Below are positions 27,301-35,553 of a stretch of DNA of 64,000 nt, one piece after another. Numbering within the stretch: the stretch's first letter is position 1; the number at the start of each line of letters is the position of its first letter. The position numbers and the translations under genes are program-made. The DNA lies in NCBI RefSeq assembly GCF_004339525.1, contig NZ_SMGE01000001.1, forward strand, positions 2,976,001 through 3,040,000, given 5' to 3'. Origin of the DNA: Flavobacterium sp. 90 (GTDB taxonomy: Bacteria; Bacteroidota; Bacteroidia; Flavobacteriales; Flavobacteriaceae). The notes under the pieces were generated by a model. It had not been told where the DNA came from, made no database searches, and saw only the letters and a list, made by a program, of their open reading frames with translations.

Positions 27301-27522
27301 ACTAAATACCAAAACTTGACTTGTTGATGCTTTGATAGAGTATTTACCATCAAAATCAGTTTGTGTTGCAGTTCTTGTTCCTTTTACTAATACACTTACA
27401 CCTGGTAAAGGCATACCTGAATTATCGGAAACAATACCTGAAACAGCTCTTTCTTGCGCAAAAGTTAATTGCGCCACTAGTACCAAAAGAAGTACTAAGA
27501 ATCCATTGAACTTTAGTTTCAT
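24367..27522 (-). CDS. SusC/RagA family TonB-linked outer-membrane transporter (first pair)
   Basis: The 1051-residue TonB-dependent transporter imports the ligand captured by its SusD partner. The signal peptide ends TFAQ (cleavage near residue 22). A carboxypeptidase-regulatory-like domain (VSGIVSDNSGMPLPGVSVLVKG) spans about 26-110. The SusC signature LEGVVVTTAIGIKREKKSLGYA and a plug (QPLYVVDGIPINNG ... GASGVIIITTKKGKAG) reach about residue 250. A 22-stranded barrel follows, ending LGFSVKANF. The first 125 residues are strikingly similar to the second SusC here. A TTAACAAATTATTAA block shared with the other SusC gene lies upstream. Confidence 0.95.
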   Translation of the reverse strand: MKLKFNGFLVLLLVLVAQLTFAQERAVSGIVSDNSGMPLPGVSVLVKGTRTATQTDFDGKYSIKASTSQVLVFSYIGMKSQEVSAATTSVNVKLKDDSVELEGVVVTTAIGIKREKKSLGYASTTLNSEELNKSSQGNIADALKGKVAGVTVSSASTDPGASSGVIIRGFSSLYGNNQPLYVVDGIPINNGSTYSDSLSGGYDFGRGSGDINPEDIETMSILKGGAATALYGSRGASGVIIITTKKGKAGKMSVSFANATSFTEILRTPKYQDQFGQGWNGQHVLIENGSWGPKFDGVVRPWGNIVDNSQKIKPYSFQPDQLEHFFDTGTNALNTLSISGGNGDTSVRLSYSNSQQDGIMPSDADKFERNTLGISGTSKVNKMTITGSLNYVNTGGSAVATGQGLTVMNNLMQIPTDLPITEFKNYKDKFNNVSNYYTPYGVTNPYFTLNENGSKYAKDRVYGSIELKYDLNKWSNLVYRFGVDQSSESIAIWEERVDAAPGSPNDGSSTESPGSYSESKTISKQINHEVLYNLDFTLNSDFQLQSTFGFNMNQRTGSTISGSVGSQDIAGFHSFDNSSETAVATSSRNERKLYGVYNSTSLSFKNQLFLTTNLRNDWYSTLPQGNRSVLYGGVNLSWAFTDTFPEIKSVVNFGKLRANYGETGVDTNPYQVQSVYSKGTVGLGFGNLTYPFNGVNGYEVGNRAANPDLKPERRKEYEFGIEASFFKNFINIDLSYYDSKVVDQIIPLALASTTGYTTQIANVGTISNKGFEGLVTFNWIKAKSTGFGWSTTVNYAKNNSNLVELDPRLKQLNLGGTTSIGLIAQKGQPLSLIQGSVPERDPQGNIVVDANGIPVASTQKQVYGDTQYDYTMGIGNTISYKNFTLDFSFDIRQGGLMFSRTADITRFTGNSITTTYNNRQPFIVPGSVVKVTAADGSVTYNPNTVAVDSSHQDDYYSSDALARETVIDKSFIKLREVVLGYEFPKKLLGNAPIQSLSLSVIGRNLFLWTPKSNQYIDPETSTFGTDLSGQFGEFSANPSTRSLGFSVKANF

Positions 27523-27555
27523 TTTTAATTATTTTGAATTAGTTCGACAAAAATC

Positions 27556-27570
27556 TTAATAATTTGTTAA
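27556..27570 (-). promoter_or_regulatory. 15-base block shared by both SusC upstream regions (copy 1)
   Basis: On the minus strand TTAACAAATTATTAA lies about 33 bases before the SusC ATG and is identical to positions 32628-32642. A GATTTTTG sequence directly downstream matches the TAnnTTTG -7 box at seven of eight positions. The block could be the promoter upstream part or an operator. Confidence 0.45.
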
Positions 27571-27773
27571 TCTACCTAATATAAAAAGCTTTTTTTTTAG
27601 TTAAATTATGATTTTACTATAAGATATTGTTTTTTTATAGTTAAAAAAGATGCATAAATTGTAAATTCGTAATTTTTCAGTTGAAATATGATAATAATGG
27701 AAAGTATTGGTATTCGATGAAATGTTAAATTTCGGAAAATTATAGTTGTTTTTCTTTTTTTTATAACTTTTGC

Positions 27774-27805
27774 AAAAAAAAACCACCCTTTTCGAGGGTG
27801 GTTTT
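27774..27805 (-). terminator. Terminator of the second SusC/SusD operon
   Basis: On the minus strand AACCACCCT pairs with AGGGTGGTT around a CGAAA loop, followed by a T-tract. It separates the second SusCD pair (27826-32594) from the first pair. Confidence 0.93.
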
Positions 27806-27825
27806 ATGTTAAATTATGTTATTTT

Positions 27826-29361
27826 TTACAGGTCTTTTAATGGAGGTTGTTTTACATCCCAGAAAATTTTGGTTGTTAAAAGATCTCCGCCAATTGCTGC
27901 AGATGCAGCTTGCCAGTTTGTACCGTTAACTGTTTGTTCAGCATTTGGATAAAACCATCTAACTGGTACTTGTCCTCTTGCGATAGATAAAGAAGTAGCG
28001 CTAGTTATTAAGATAGGGAAATCTAATCTTCTAAAAGCAGTCCATGATTGGAAGCCTCTGTTGTATAATGCAATCCACTCTTGGTAACCAATTTTTTCTT
28101 GCCATGTACCAGTTCCGGTTCCAGGGAATCCCGTAATTGGAGTGGTAGCAGCTGTTGTGTAAGCTACTGTTGGCTGAGCTAAATATGCAGTAGTTTCTTC
28201 TGGAGTAACTCCCCAATAATTACATGACAAAGTGATTGCTTTATTGTAATAGTATTCTGGAGTGTTTCCTACTGATAATCCTCTTGCAGCAGCTTCAGCT
28301 AAGTAGAAGTTAACTTCGAATGCTTCTAATAAAACACCTGGTGCAGCTGGCTTTTTAATTGCATCACCAACATGTGAATAAGATGTTTCGTAAGGATTTG
28401 CATTACGTGATCCTGGATTTCCTCCTTTGTAAGTTCCGTCAGCCATTGGTGTGAAGTAAATAGGTCTTCTTGGGTCAGATAATGCGTTCATTCTGTTAAC
28501 TATAGTAGTTGTAGGAACGTTGTCATTTCTTTGACTTGCAACCAAATTGTCAAAAATTGGGTTGTAGTTAGGAGCAAATGATGCATATGTAAATAAAGCA
28601 TTTTTAGGATTGTCTAATATTACCCCTGCAGTATAAGCTTCTTCAATAGTTGTTTTAGCTAAAGCTGGATCTATGTCAGAAAGGTTTGTTCCTATCTTAA
28701 GTTTTAGCGAATTTGCAAATAACTTCCAATCGGCAACATTTCCTTTGTAAACAAGGTCTCCTTTATCAAAACTTTTTCCACTTGTGTCTAATTTTGCAAT
28801 TGCAGCATTTAAACGAGCAATTAATAATGGATAAATTGCAGAATCATTGTCATACTTAGGTAAGATGATTTTTGGATTCTGTAATGACTCTGAATAAGGT
28901 ATATCTCCAAAGGTATCAACCAATATTTGGTAAGTATAAACTCTTAAGATTTCAAGTATTGCAACTTTGTTTTGTTGTTGCTTTTGCCAGTCGCTATCTG
29001 TTACGTTACCAGGTTTTACTGCTTTAAGTAATACTTCTTCTGATGTTTGTAAGTTACCTAAAACATTTTGATACAAGTTTGTCCAGTGTGTATCCGGAAT
29101 TGTTCTGGTTGTTAAGTTGTATCTTGATTCTGCTGCATATAATGTAGCAGCCCAATATTGAACATAATAACGTAACGGATTATTATTAACACTTGGAGTT
29201 GTTAATTGATCTGTTAATTCTTTTTGTGCGTCTGTCAATAATGATTCTGCAGAAACGTCATAAGACTTTTTCTCATCATCATTAAAATTGTCATTGTCAC
29301 TAACACAACTCGAAAGAGTTAGTACAGTTAGTGTTACTATTGATAATAATATCTTTTTCAT
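27826..29361 (-). CDS. SusD/RagB family nutrient-binding lipoprotein (second pair)
   Basis: The 511-residue lipoprotein (TLSSCVSDND, lipidated Cys19) is of the SusD-like_2 type. TPR-like helices include ILVDTFGDIPYSESLQNPK and GNVADWKLFANSLKLKIGTNLSD. The C-terminal part has QEWIALYNRGFQSWTAFRRLDFP ... PVRWFYPNAEQ and ends with the shared TTKIFWDVKQ. It starts 5 bases after its SusC partner and is the last gene before a strong terminator, so this is a plain two-gene operon. The ligand is unknown. Confidence 0.93.
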   Translation of the reverse strand: MKKILLSIVTLTVLTLSSCVSDNDNFNDDEKKSYDVSAESLLTDAQKELTDQLTTPSVNNNPLRYYVQYWAATLYAAESRYNLTTRTIPDTHWTNLYQNVLGNLQTSEEVLLKAVKPGNVTDSDWQKQQQNKVAILEILRVYTYQILVDTFGDIPYSESLQNPKIILPKYDNDSAIYPLLIARLNAAIAKLDTSGKSFDKGDLVYKGNVADWKLFANSLKLKIGTNLSDIDPALAKTTIEEAYTAGVILDNPKNALFTYASFAPNYNPIFDNLVASQRNDNVPTTTIVNRMNALSDPRRPIYFTPMADGTYKGGNPGSRNANPYETSYSHVGDAIKKPAAPGVLLEAFEVNFYLAEAAARGLSVGNTPEYYYNKAITLSCNYWGVTPEETTAYLAQPTVAYTTAATTPITGFPGTGTGTWQEKIGYQEWIALYNRGFQSWTAFRRLDFPILITSATSLSIARGQVPVRWFYPNAEQTVNGTNWQAASAAIGGDLLTTKIFWDVKQPPLKDL

Positions 29362-29366
29362 TTTGT

Positions 29367-32300
29367 CTAGAAGTTAAGTTTTACGTTAAATGAGTATACT
29401 TTTGTTGCTGGCATAACTCCTGATTGAAATCCTTGAATGTTTCCTGCTGATGAACCTGCTTCAGGGTCAGAGTAAGGAAGGTTTTTTTGGATAATCCATA
29501 CATTGTTTCCGATTACGCTAAAAGATAATCCTTTAAGTTTTAATTTGTCTAAAATTTGTGATGGTACAGTATATGTAAAACCTACTTCTCTTAATTTTAC
29601 AAATGAACCATCGTATACATAAGCTTTAGTTGGATTTACATCAGAGCTAAAAGCTGTACCGCCAGAAGTTGAAGCATCAATTCTAGTTGTGTTTGGTGTT
29701 CCGTCAGCATGAACTCCAGCTAAAATTACACCACCGCTATCTGCTCCGGTTGTTAAAGGATTTCTAACAGAGTTTCCTAAGTCATTTATTCCTAGGTCAT
29801 ATATACCTGTTTCTTGCCCGTATGCTTGATCTAGTGAGAAGATATCTCCTCCTTTTTTAACATCGATTAAGAAGTTAAGAGAAAGATTTTTGTAAGAGAA
29901 TTTGTTTGATATACCACCTAGCCATTTTGCTTGAGTGTTACCGATAACTTTGTTTGATGCTAATACGTAAAATCCATCTGCATCGATAACTTTATTTCCA
30001 TTAGCGTCATAAGTATAGTCTTTTCCTCTTAATGTTCCGTATGATTGTCCAACAGTTGCATTTAAAGAAGCACCTCCTTGAAAAGTCGCTAACAATAAAT
30101 TGTCTCTTCCTTGGTTTAAAGAAACTACTGTGTTTTTGTTAGTAGACCAGTTAACTCCAAGGTCCCAAGTGAAATCTTGTGTTTTGATTACTTTTCCAGA
30201 TAAAGCTAACTCGATACCTTTGTTTTCGATTTCTCCAGCATTAACTGTTGCGAAATTTCGGCCTGTTGAAGTAGATTGTGGTACGTTGAAGATTTGATCT
30301 TCTGTGTTTGTTTTGTATAAAGATAAATCAAAATTTAATCTGTTTTTAAACATTGACATCTCTAAACCTGCTTCCCAAGCTTTTTGAGTTTCTGGTTTTA
30401 AATTAGCGAAATCTAAATATGTTGGGCTATTTCCAAAAAGAGGGTTTCCGTCGATACCGTAGTTGTTAACTTTTGCTCCAAGTCTTCCTGCTGCTGGGTC
30501 ATTACCAACTTGTGCGTAATTGATTCTTACTTTTCCTAAAGATAACCAGTCTGCTTGTACTAATTCAGAGAAGATTAAACTTGAACCTATTGAGTAATAG
30601 TTGTAGTTGCTGTTTTCTGTTGGTAAAGCTGTACTTTTATCGTTTCTGAAAGATCCTTCTAAGAATAAGAATTTTTTGTAGTCTAATGATAATTGAGCGT
30701 ACAATCCTGATTTTTCATAAGCAATTTGAGATTCTCTTGCTGGTAAAAATACATTAGAGTTTTCTAAGCTGTATAATCCTGGAGATGCTAAACCACCAGT
30801 TGTAGATGATTGGATTGAATATGCATCAGATCTTAAATAAGTGTAACCACCTAAAGCTTTTGCTCCAATGTCTTCATTTAAGTGAAAATTATAAGTAGCA
30901 ATGAAGTCATAAGTTTGTTGCATGAAATCTCTTTTGTATAAAGAATATCCAGAACCATCGTTAGCTCCACTAATACCAAATGTTTCAGCGTGACTTCCAA
31001 CTGCTTTTCTTAATTCTTGTTGGTCATTAGAGTAATCGATAGTTGCGCGTCCTAAAAGTACAAAGTCTGGTGTAATTTTATAAGATAAACTTGTACCTGC
31101 TAAGAATCTTGTTCTAGAATCTTGCTCGTAGTTTTGATATCTGTCAAAATATGGGTTGTTCCAGAAAGCAGGAGCTAAATTTCCACTAGTTGGATCAGTT
31201 TGATTCCATGTAGTATTTTGTCCTGTTCTGTTGTATTCTCTTTCTAATTCTTTAATGTCGTTATTAACTGCCCACCATTGTCTGAATCCTCCAATGAAGT
31301 TGTCTCCGTATCCTGTGTTATTTCTACCAGTCGTGTTTTGGTCAGTAAAAGTAAAGAATGCAGTTGAAGTTAATTTGTCTGATAAATCTCTAGAGAAGTT
31401 ACCGTTAAGAGAGTTTTTGTTTAATAAACTGTTTGGTAAAACACCTGTGTTGTTGATGTTTGTAAATCCTAAATTGTATGCTCCTTTTTCATCACCACCA
31501 CTTAGATTTACGTTGTTTGTGTAGGTAGTTGATTTTTGAAAAAATGATTTAGGGTCGTTTTTAGCAGCTACCCAAGGAGTTGCTTTTCCATAGTTAGGAT
31601 TTCCTAATACGAATGCATCCCATTGGTATACCATGATGTTTGGGTCAAATTTATTTCCGTAAGAAGCATCGTCTCCAGTTGAAGCTACAAGCCCGTTTGG
31701 ATTACCAAATACGTCAGCAGTATAGCTACTGTCTTCTCCGCCATATCCCTCTCCGTATTGAGTTTGGTATCTTGGCATAGTGCTTTTGTCTATTGCTCCA
31801 ACAGATACTGTTGAGCTAACAGAAACTCCTAATGCAGAATTCTTTTTCCCTTTTTTAGTTGTAATCATAATCGCTCCGTTTGAAGCCTGACTACCGTAAA
31901 GAGCTGTTGCAGCAGCACCTTTTAAAACGTTGATTGATTCAATGTTGTTTGGGTCAATATCAGATGCAGAGTTACCAAAGTCAAATCCTTGTCTTCCGTT
32001 TTGTGAATCTGTGTCATTTAAATTTGCATTACTAACTGCTACACCATCAACAACAATCAAAGCTTGGTTGTTACCAGTGATACTTTTAACACCTCTAAGG
32101 ACAATGTTTGTAGATCCTCCAAAGTTAGAGTTTGCTTTAATTTCTAAACCAGCAACTTTTCCAGATAAATTGTTTAGGAAGTTGTTTGTTGGTGAGCTAT
32201 TAACCTGCTCAGCTGTTACTAATTGAGAAGAATAACCTAAAGATTTTTTCTCTCTTTTTACACCTAAAGCTGTTGTTACAACAACGCCTTCAAGTTCTTG

Positions 32301-32594
32301 CGCTGCATCACCTAATTTTACATTAACTAGTGATGAGCTCGCTGCTATTTCTTGGGTTTTCATCCCAATGTAGCTAAATACCAATACCTGGCTTGTTGAT
32401 GCTTTGATGGAGAACTTTCCGTCAAAATCAGTTTGTGTTCCAGATTTAGTTCCTTTTACTAATACGCTCACGCCTGGCAAAGGCATTCCTGCATTGTCGG
32501 AAACTGTCCCTGAAACGGTTCTTTCTTGCGCAAAACTTAGCTGCGCCATTAGCACTAACAGTAGTACTAAGAATCCATTGAACTTTAGTTTCAT
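29367..32594 (-). CDS. SusC/RagA family TonB-linked outer-membrane transporter (second pair)
   Basis: The 1075-residue protein has the same architecture as the neighbouring SusC: signal peptide ending SFAQ, regulatory-like domain (VSGTVSDNAGMPLPGVSVLVKG), signature LEGVVVTTALGVKREKKSLGYS, plug (QALIVVDGVAVSNA ... ASNGAIMITTKKGK) and barrel ending KVYSFNVKLNF. The first 125 residues and the 60 bases before the gene are nearly the same as in the first pair. The plug and barrel have diverged strongly, as expected for two transporters with different ligands. Loops such as the one after LKGLSFSVIGNNVW match normal SusC barrels; no truncation is seen. Confidence 0.95.
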   Translation of the reverse strand: MKLKFNGFLVLLLVLMAQLSFAQERTVSGTVSDNAGMPLPGVSVLVKGTKSGTQTDFDGKFSIKASTSQVLVFSYIGMKTQEIAASSSLVNVKLGDAAQELEGVVVTTALGVKREKKSLGYSSQLVTAEQVNSSPTNNFLNNLSGKVAGLEIKANSNFGGSTNIVLRGVKSITGNNQALIVVDGVAVSNANLNDTDSQNGRQGFDFGNSASDIDPNNIESINVLKGAAATALYGSQASNGAIMITTKKGKKNSALGVSVSSTVSVGAIDKSTMPRYQTQYGEGYGGEDSSYTADVFGNPNGLVASTGDDASYGNKFDPNIMVYQWDAFVLGNPNYGKATPWVAAKNDPKSFFQKSTTYTNNVNLSGGDEKGAYNLGFTNINNTGVLPNSLLNKNSLNGNFSRDLSDKLTSTAFFTFTDQNTTGRNNTGYGDNFIGGFRQWWAVNNDIKELEREYNRTGQNTTWNQTDPTSGNLAPAFWNNPYFDRYQNYEQDSRTRFLAGTSLSYKITPDFVLLGRATIDYSNDQQELRKAVGSHAETFGISGANDGSGYSLYKRDFMQQTYDFIATYNFHLNEDIGAKALGGYTYLRSDAYSIQSSTTGGLASPGLYSLENSNVFLPARESQIAYEKSGLYAQLSLDYKKFLFLEGSFRNDKSTALPTENSNYNYYSIGSSLIFSELVQADWLSLGKVRINYAQVGNDPAAGRLGAKVNNYGIDGNPLFGNSPTYLDFANLKPETQKAWEAGLEMSMFKNRLNFDLSLYKTNTEDQIFNVPQSTSTGRNFATVNAGEIENKGIELALSGKVIKTQDFTWDLGVNWSTNKNTVVSLNQGRDNLLLATFQGGASLNATVGQSYGTLRGKDYTYDANGNKVIDADGFYVLASNKVIGNTQAKWLGGISNKFSYKNLSLNFLIDVKKGGDIFSLDQAYGQETGIYDLGINDLGNSVRNPLTTGADSGGVILAGVHADGTPNTTRIDASTSGGTAFSSDVNPTKAYVYDGSFVKLREVGFTYTVPSQILDKLKLKGLSFSVIGNNVWIIQKNLPYSDPEAGSSAGNIQGFQSGVMPATKVYSFNVKLNF

Positions 32595-32627
32595 TTTTAA
32601 ATATTTTGAATTAGTGTTGCAAAACTC

Positions 32628-32642
32628 TTAATAATTTGTTAA
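32628..32642 (-). promoter_or_regulatory. 15-base block shared by both SusC upstream regions (copy 2)
   Basis: Minus-strand TTAACAAATTATTAA, identical to positions 27556-27570 and at the same distance from the ATG. It is followed by GAGTTTTG, which matches TAnnTTTG at seven of eight positions. Confidence 0.45.
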
Positions 32643-32679
32643 CTTTCCTAATGATAGTTTAAAGTTTTTTCGAGAAGGG

Positions 32680-34395
32680 TTAAAATTTAACATTATAACA
32701 TATGCTGACCATAGTGTTAAATAATTGTATTTCTTTAATGTTTTCAGTTCCGTTTGTGAGATTTATTCTTAATAAACCGCTTGGTGTTTGTATTGTTGTT
32801 CCAATTCCGATTCCTGTTAAATTGTTAATTTTTTTAGGATTTAAAGTTTGTGTTAAGTCTTGATATATTGCATAATCGATAATTGAGTTTATGTATAGAT
32901 TGCCTGAAACAATATATCTGTATTCTGTAAGAAGCATTGATGCGAAATTTGCTTGAAGACTGTTTTCTGAAAAACCTCTTATTGAATTTATTCCACCGAA
33001 TCTAAATAATTCATTAGTGATGTAATTTTTGCTCTTTAGATAAAAAATTTGTGGATTTATATAGATATAATTCCTTTTGTCTATTTTAAAATTGTAAGAA
33101 AGATTTGAATTTGTGTAAAATTGGGGGCTTGAGTCTACTGTTTCCGGATCTCCGTTTGTGTTTCGTTTCCCATATCCGATTATAAGATTTATAGAAGCTT
33201 TCTTGGGGAAAAGTGTGTTTTCGCTGTTGTTTTTTTTATATTCAAAAGTTGAAGTGGTGTATGAGTTTTTATAGTCACTGATAGTTGAATTGTTTGTGTT
33301 TTGAATATCACTTGATTCCGTGGATTGGTAGCCAAGATATATTTTAGTGTTGTAATTTATAAAATAGCCGAGGTCTATAGAGGTTTTTGTATTTTGAAAA
33401 GTGCTGTCTTGCTTGAAGATGTTTAATTGCGCTTTTAGTCCCAGTGAAGATTGAAATATATATGGGATTTCTATTTTTGTGTTAAAGGTTTTCTGTTGGT
33501 TTCCGTCGCTTTTCCAGTATAGCGAAAATTGTTCGCCTGCGTGAAGGGTGTTTAATAGTGCTATGTCAAGGTATCCGTTGAGTGTTAGTTTTTTGTTTTC
33601 GTCATTCGAAAAGCCGATGTACCCATCAAAAGTATTTGCTTTTCTCTTTTCGATATAAGTGTAAATTTTAGTCGAATCACTTGTGAATAATATTTGGGGG
33701 TATTTGGTTTGAGTAACGAATTCGTAGCTGTTAATATCGTTGTAAAGTTCTTTTACCGTTTCTTGATTAAGGGTTCTGTTGAGATATTTTTTGTTGAGCT
33801 GTTTTAGGTGTCCTTTTGGAAAATAGTCTTTTTTGCTATTGTTTTCTTGGTTAAGAATAATTGAATTTACAGCGCGTTTTTTTTCGGATTTAAAATTTAA
33901 ATCAGCATAAATTATGGAATTCTTTGCTTCGATATTTTCAAGTTTTGCTTTGCTTAGTGCAAAACCTCTTTTTTCTGCATCAATTATTTTTTGATTCAGG
34001 AAGTTTTCGATCTCTTCATATGCGATAATTAAAGTGTCTTTGTTTGTTTCTGAAACACCAAAAAAGGATTTATTTCTACCTATATATATATGTATGTATT
34101 TTGCTCTTCTGTTTAATTCAATTATTGTAGTATAAGTGCTGTCGTTTGTTTTGTTAGTTTCTAAGATTTGATTATCAATGTATCCTTTTTTTGATAATTT
34201 TTCCGAAGTGTTTTTTAGTTCGTCAAATAAGGATTTTATAGTAGTGTGACTTGCTGTATAGTTTAGAGAATCAATTGTTTGGGTTTGGGTTTGAGTTGAT
34301 CCGTTTATTTTTAAATGGAAGTTTTGTGCATAGCAGGAAATGCTTGTACAAAAAATGAGTAACTGTAAAAAGGGTTTTAAAAGCAATTTTTTCAT
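32680..34395 (-). CDS. Omp85/BamA-like outer-membrane beta-barrel protein
   Basis: The 571-residue precursor has a signal peptide (MKKLLLKPFLQLLIFCTSISCYAQ). About 200 residues with POTRA-like character follow (IENFLNQKIIDAEKRGFALSKAKLENIEAKNSIIYADLNF, ELYNDINSYEFVTQTKYPQILF). The C-terminal 16-strand barrel carries the Omp85 signature GGINSIRGFSE and ends SICYNVKF with a terminal aromatic. It is much shorter than true BamA and lacks five POTRA units, so it is more likely a TamA-like or single-partner translocator. It lies upstream of the second SusC gene on the same strand but 85 bases apart, and is divergent from rpsL. Confidence 0.82.
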   Translation of the reverse strand: MKKLLLKPFLQLLIFCTSISCYAQNFHLKINGSTQTQTQTIDSLNYTASHTTIKSLFDELKNTSEKLSKKGYIDNQILETNKTNDSTYTTIIELNRRAKYIHIYIGRNKSFFGVSETNKDTLIIAYEEIENFLNQKIIDAEKRGFALSKAKLENIEAKNSIIYADLNFKSEKKRAVNSIILNQENNSKKDYFPKGHLKQLNKKYLNRTLNQETVKELYNDINSYEFVTQTKYPQILFTSDSTKIYTYIEKRKANTFDGYIGFSNDENKKLTLNGYLDIALLNTLHAGEQFSLYWKSDGNQQKTFNTKIEIPYIFQSSLGLKAQLNIFKQDSTFQNTKTSIDLGYFINYNTKIYLGYQSTESSDIQNTNNSTISDYKNSYTTSTFEYKKNNSENTLFPKKASINLIIGYGKRNTNGDPETVDSSPQFYTNSNLSYNFKIDKRNYIYINPQIFYLKSKNYITNELFRFGGINSIRGFSENSLQANFASMLLTEYRYIVSGNLYINSIIDYAIYQDLTQTLNPKKINNLTGIGIGTTIQTPSGLLRINLTNGTENIKEIQLFNTMVSICYNVKF

Positions 34396-34478
34396 TTATT
34401 AAAAGTATTGCAAATATCTATTGTTTGTTTCTAAATTCATAAGCTTAAATAATGTTATTGAAAATTAATGAATTAACG

Positions 34479-34509
34479 TTTGTATAGTGAAAAATATTTT
34501 ATACATTTG
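34479..34509 (+). promoter_or_regulatory. rpsL operon promoter (TTTG-N19-TACATTTG)
   Basis: TTTG at 34479-34482 and TACATTTG at 34502-34509 are separated by 19 bases, a perfect Bacteroidota sigma-A promoter. It overlaps any upstream in-frame extension of rpsL and so fixes the start at 34564. A small CCCG/CGGG hairpin (34514-34528) would lie at the very 5' end of the transcript. Confidence 0.9.
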
Positions 34510-34563
34510 CAACCCCGTAAAAAGCGGGAATTTAATATACATAATAAATTTTTAGTATTAATT

Positions 34564-34947
34564 ATGCCAACAATTCAACAATTAGTAAGAACAGGAAGAA
34601 CTCAGATCACTAAGAAGAGTAAATCGGTTGCTTTAGATTCTTGTCCTCAAAGAAGAGGGGTTTGTACGCGTGTTTACACTACTACACCAAAAAAACCAAA
34701 CTCTGCAATGCGTAAAGTTGCGCGTGTACGTTTGACAAATGGTAATGAAGTGAATGCTTACATCCCTGGAGAAGGACACAATCTACAAGAGCACTCGATA
34801 GTATTAGTGCGAGGTGGAAGGGTAAAAGATTTACCAGGTGTTAGATATCATATCGTTCGTGGAGCGCTTGACACGTCAGGAGTTGCAGGAAGAACGCAAA
34901 GAAGATCTAAGTACGGTGCTAAACGCCCAAAAGAAGCAAAAAAGTAA
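34564..34947 (+). CDS. rpsL: 30S ribosomal protein S12
   Basis: The 127-residue protein of the decoding centre begins [12 protein letters not shown]. The conserved [15 protein letters not shown] loop contacts 16S rRNA and is the classic streptomycin-resistance site. The C-terminal loop [16 protein letters not shown] is also intact. Length is normal apart from a short lysine-rich tail. An in-frame reading can be extended upstream to 34480, but it would cross the promoter, so the ATG at 34564 is used. First gene of the rpsL-rpsG-fusA-rpsJ unit. Confidence 0.98.
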
Positions 34948-34953
34948 TTTAAA

Positions 34954-35021
34954 ACGTTAAGAGTTGGAGGTTAGGAGTTGAGGGTTTGAGATTGAAGGCG
35001 AAAGTTGTGAATCTTTAACGT
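34954..35021. repeat. Seven-base-periodic repeat flanked by inverted ends, between rpsL and rpsG
   Basis: ACGTTAAGA at 34954 faces TCTTTAACGT at 35012. Between them lie about seven degenerate heptads (GTTGGAG, GTTAGGA, GTTGAGG, GTTTGAG, ATTGAAG and others). The 119-base gap is unusually long for this otherwise tight unit. I see no start codon or protein pattern in it. Confidence 0.65.
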
Positions 35022-35066
35022 AAAACATTTAACGGATAACCTATAACTTTTTATTAAAAAAAAGAC

Positions 35067-35543
35067 ATGAGAAAAAGAGCGGCAAAGAAAAGACCACTTT
35101 TACCGGATCCAAGGTTTAATGACCAATTGGTAACGCGTTTTGTGAACAACTTAATGTGGGATGGTAAGAAATCTACAGCTTTTAAAGTATTTTATGATGC
35201 AATTGATATCATTGAGTCTAAAAAGCAAAACGATGAAAAAACTTCATTGGAGATCTGGAAAGATGCTTTAACAAACGTTATGCCTCACGTAGAAGTACGT
35301 AGCCGTAGAGTTGGTGGAGCTACATTTCAAATTCCAATGCAAATTAGACCAGACAGAAAAATTTCTATGGCAATGAAGTGGTTAATACTTTATTCTAGAA
35401 GAAGAAATGAAAAATCTATGGCACAACGTTTAGCGTCAGAATGTTTAGCTGCTGCTAAAGAAGAAGGTGCTGCGGTTAAGAAAAGAATGGATACTCACAA
35501 GATGGCAGAAGCTAATAAAGCTTTCTCTCACTTTAGATTTTAA
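35067..35543 (+). CDS. rpsG: 30S ribosomal protein S7
   Basis: The 158-residue protein nucleates assembly of the 30S head and contacts tRNA in the E site. It starts [38 protein letters not shown]. The [16 protein letters not shown] beta-hairpin that touches the E-site tRNA is present, and it ends NKAFSHFRF. In E. coli S7 represses its own operon; whether that holds here is unknown, although the long gap before it could hold a regulatory structure. Confidence 0.98.
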   Translation: MRKRAAKKRPLLPDPRFNDQLVTRFVNNLMWDGKKSTAFKVFYDAIDIIESKKQNDEKTSLEIWKDALTNVMPHVEVRSRRVGGATFQIPMQIRPDRKISMAMKWLILYSRRRNEKSMAQRLASECLAAAKEEGAAVKKRMDTHKMAEANKAFSHFRF

Positions 35544-35553
35544 TTCGTAAGAA

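Noticed and set aside
34480..34563. Upstream in-frame extension of rpsL
   Set aside because: It would begin inside the perfect promoter and adds residues absent from S12; the ATG at 34564 gives the universal MPTIQQLVR start.
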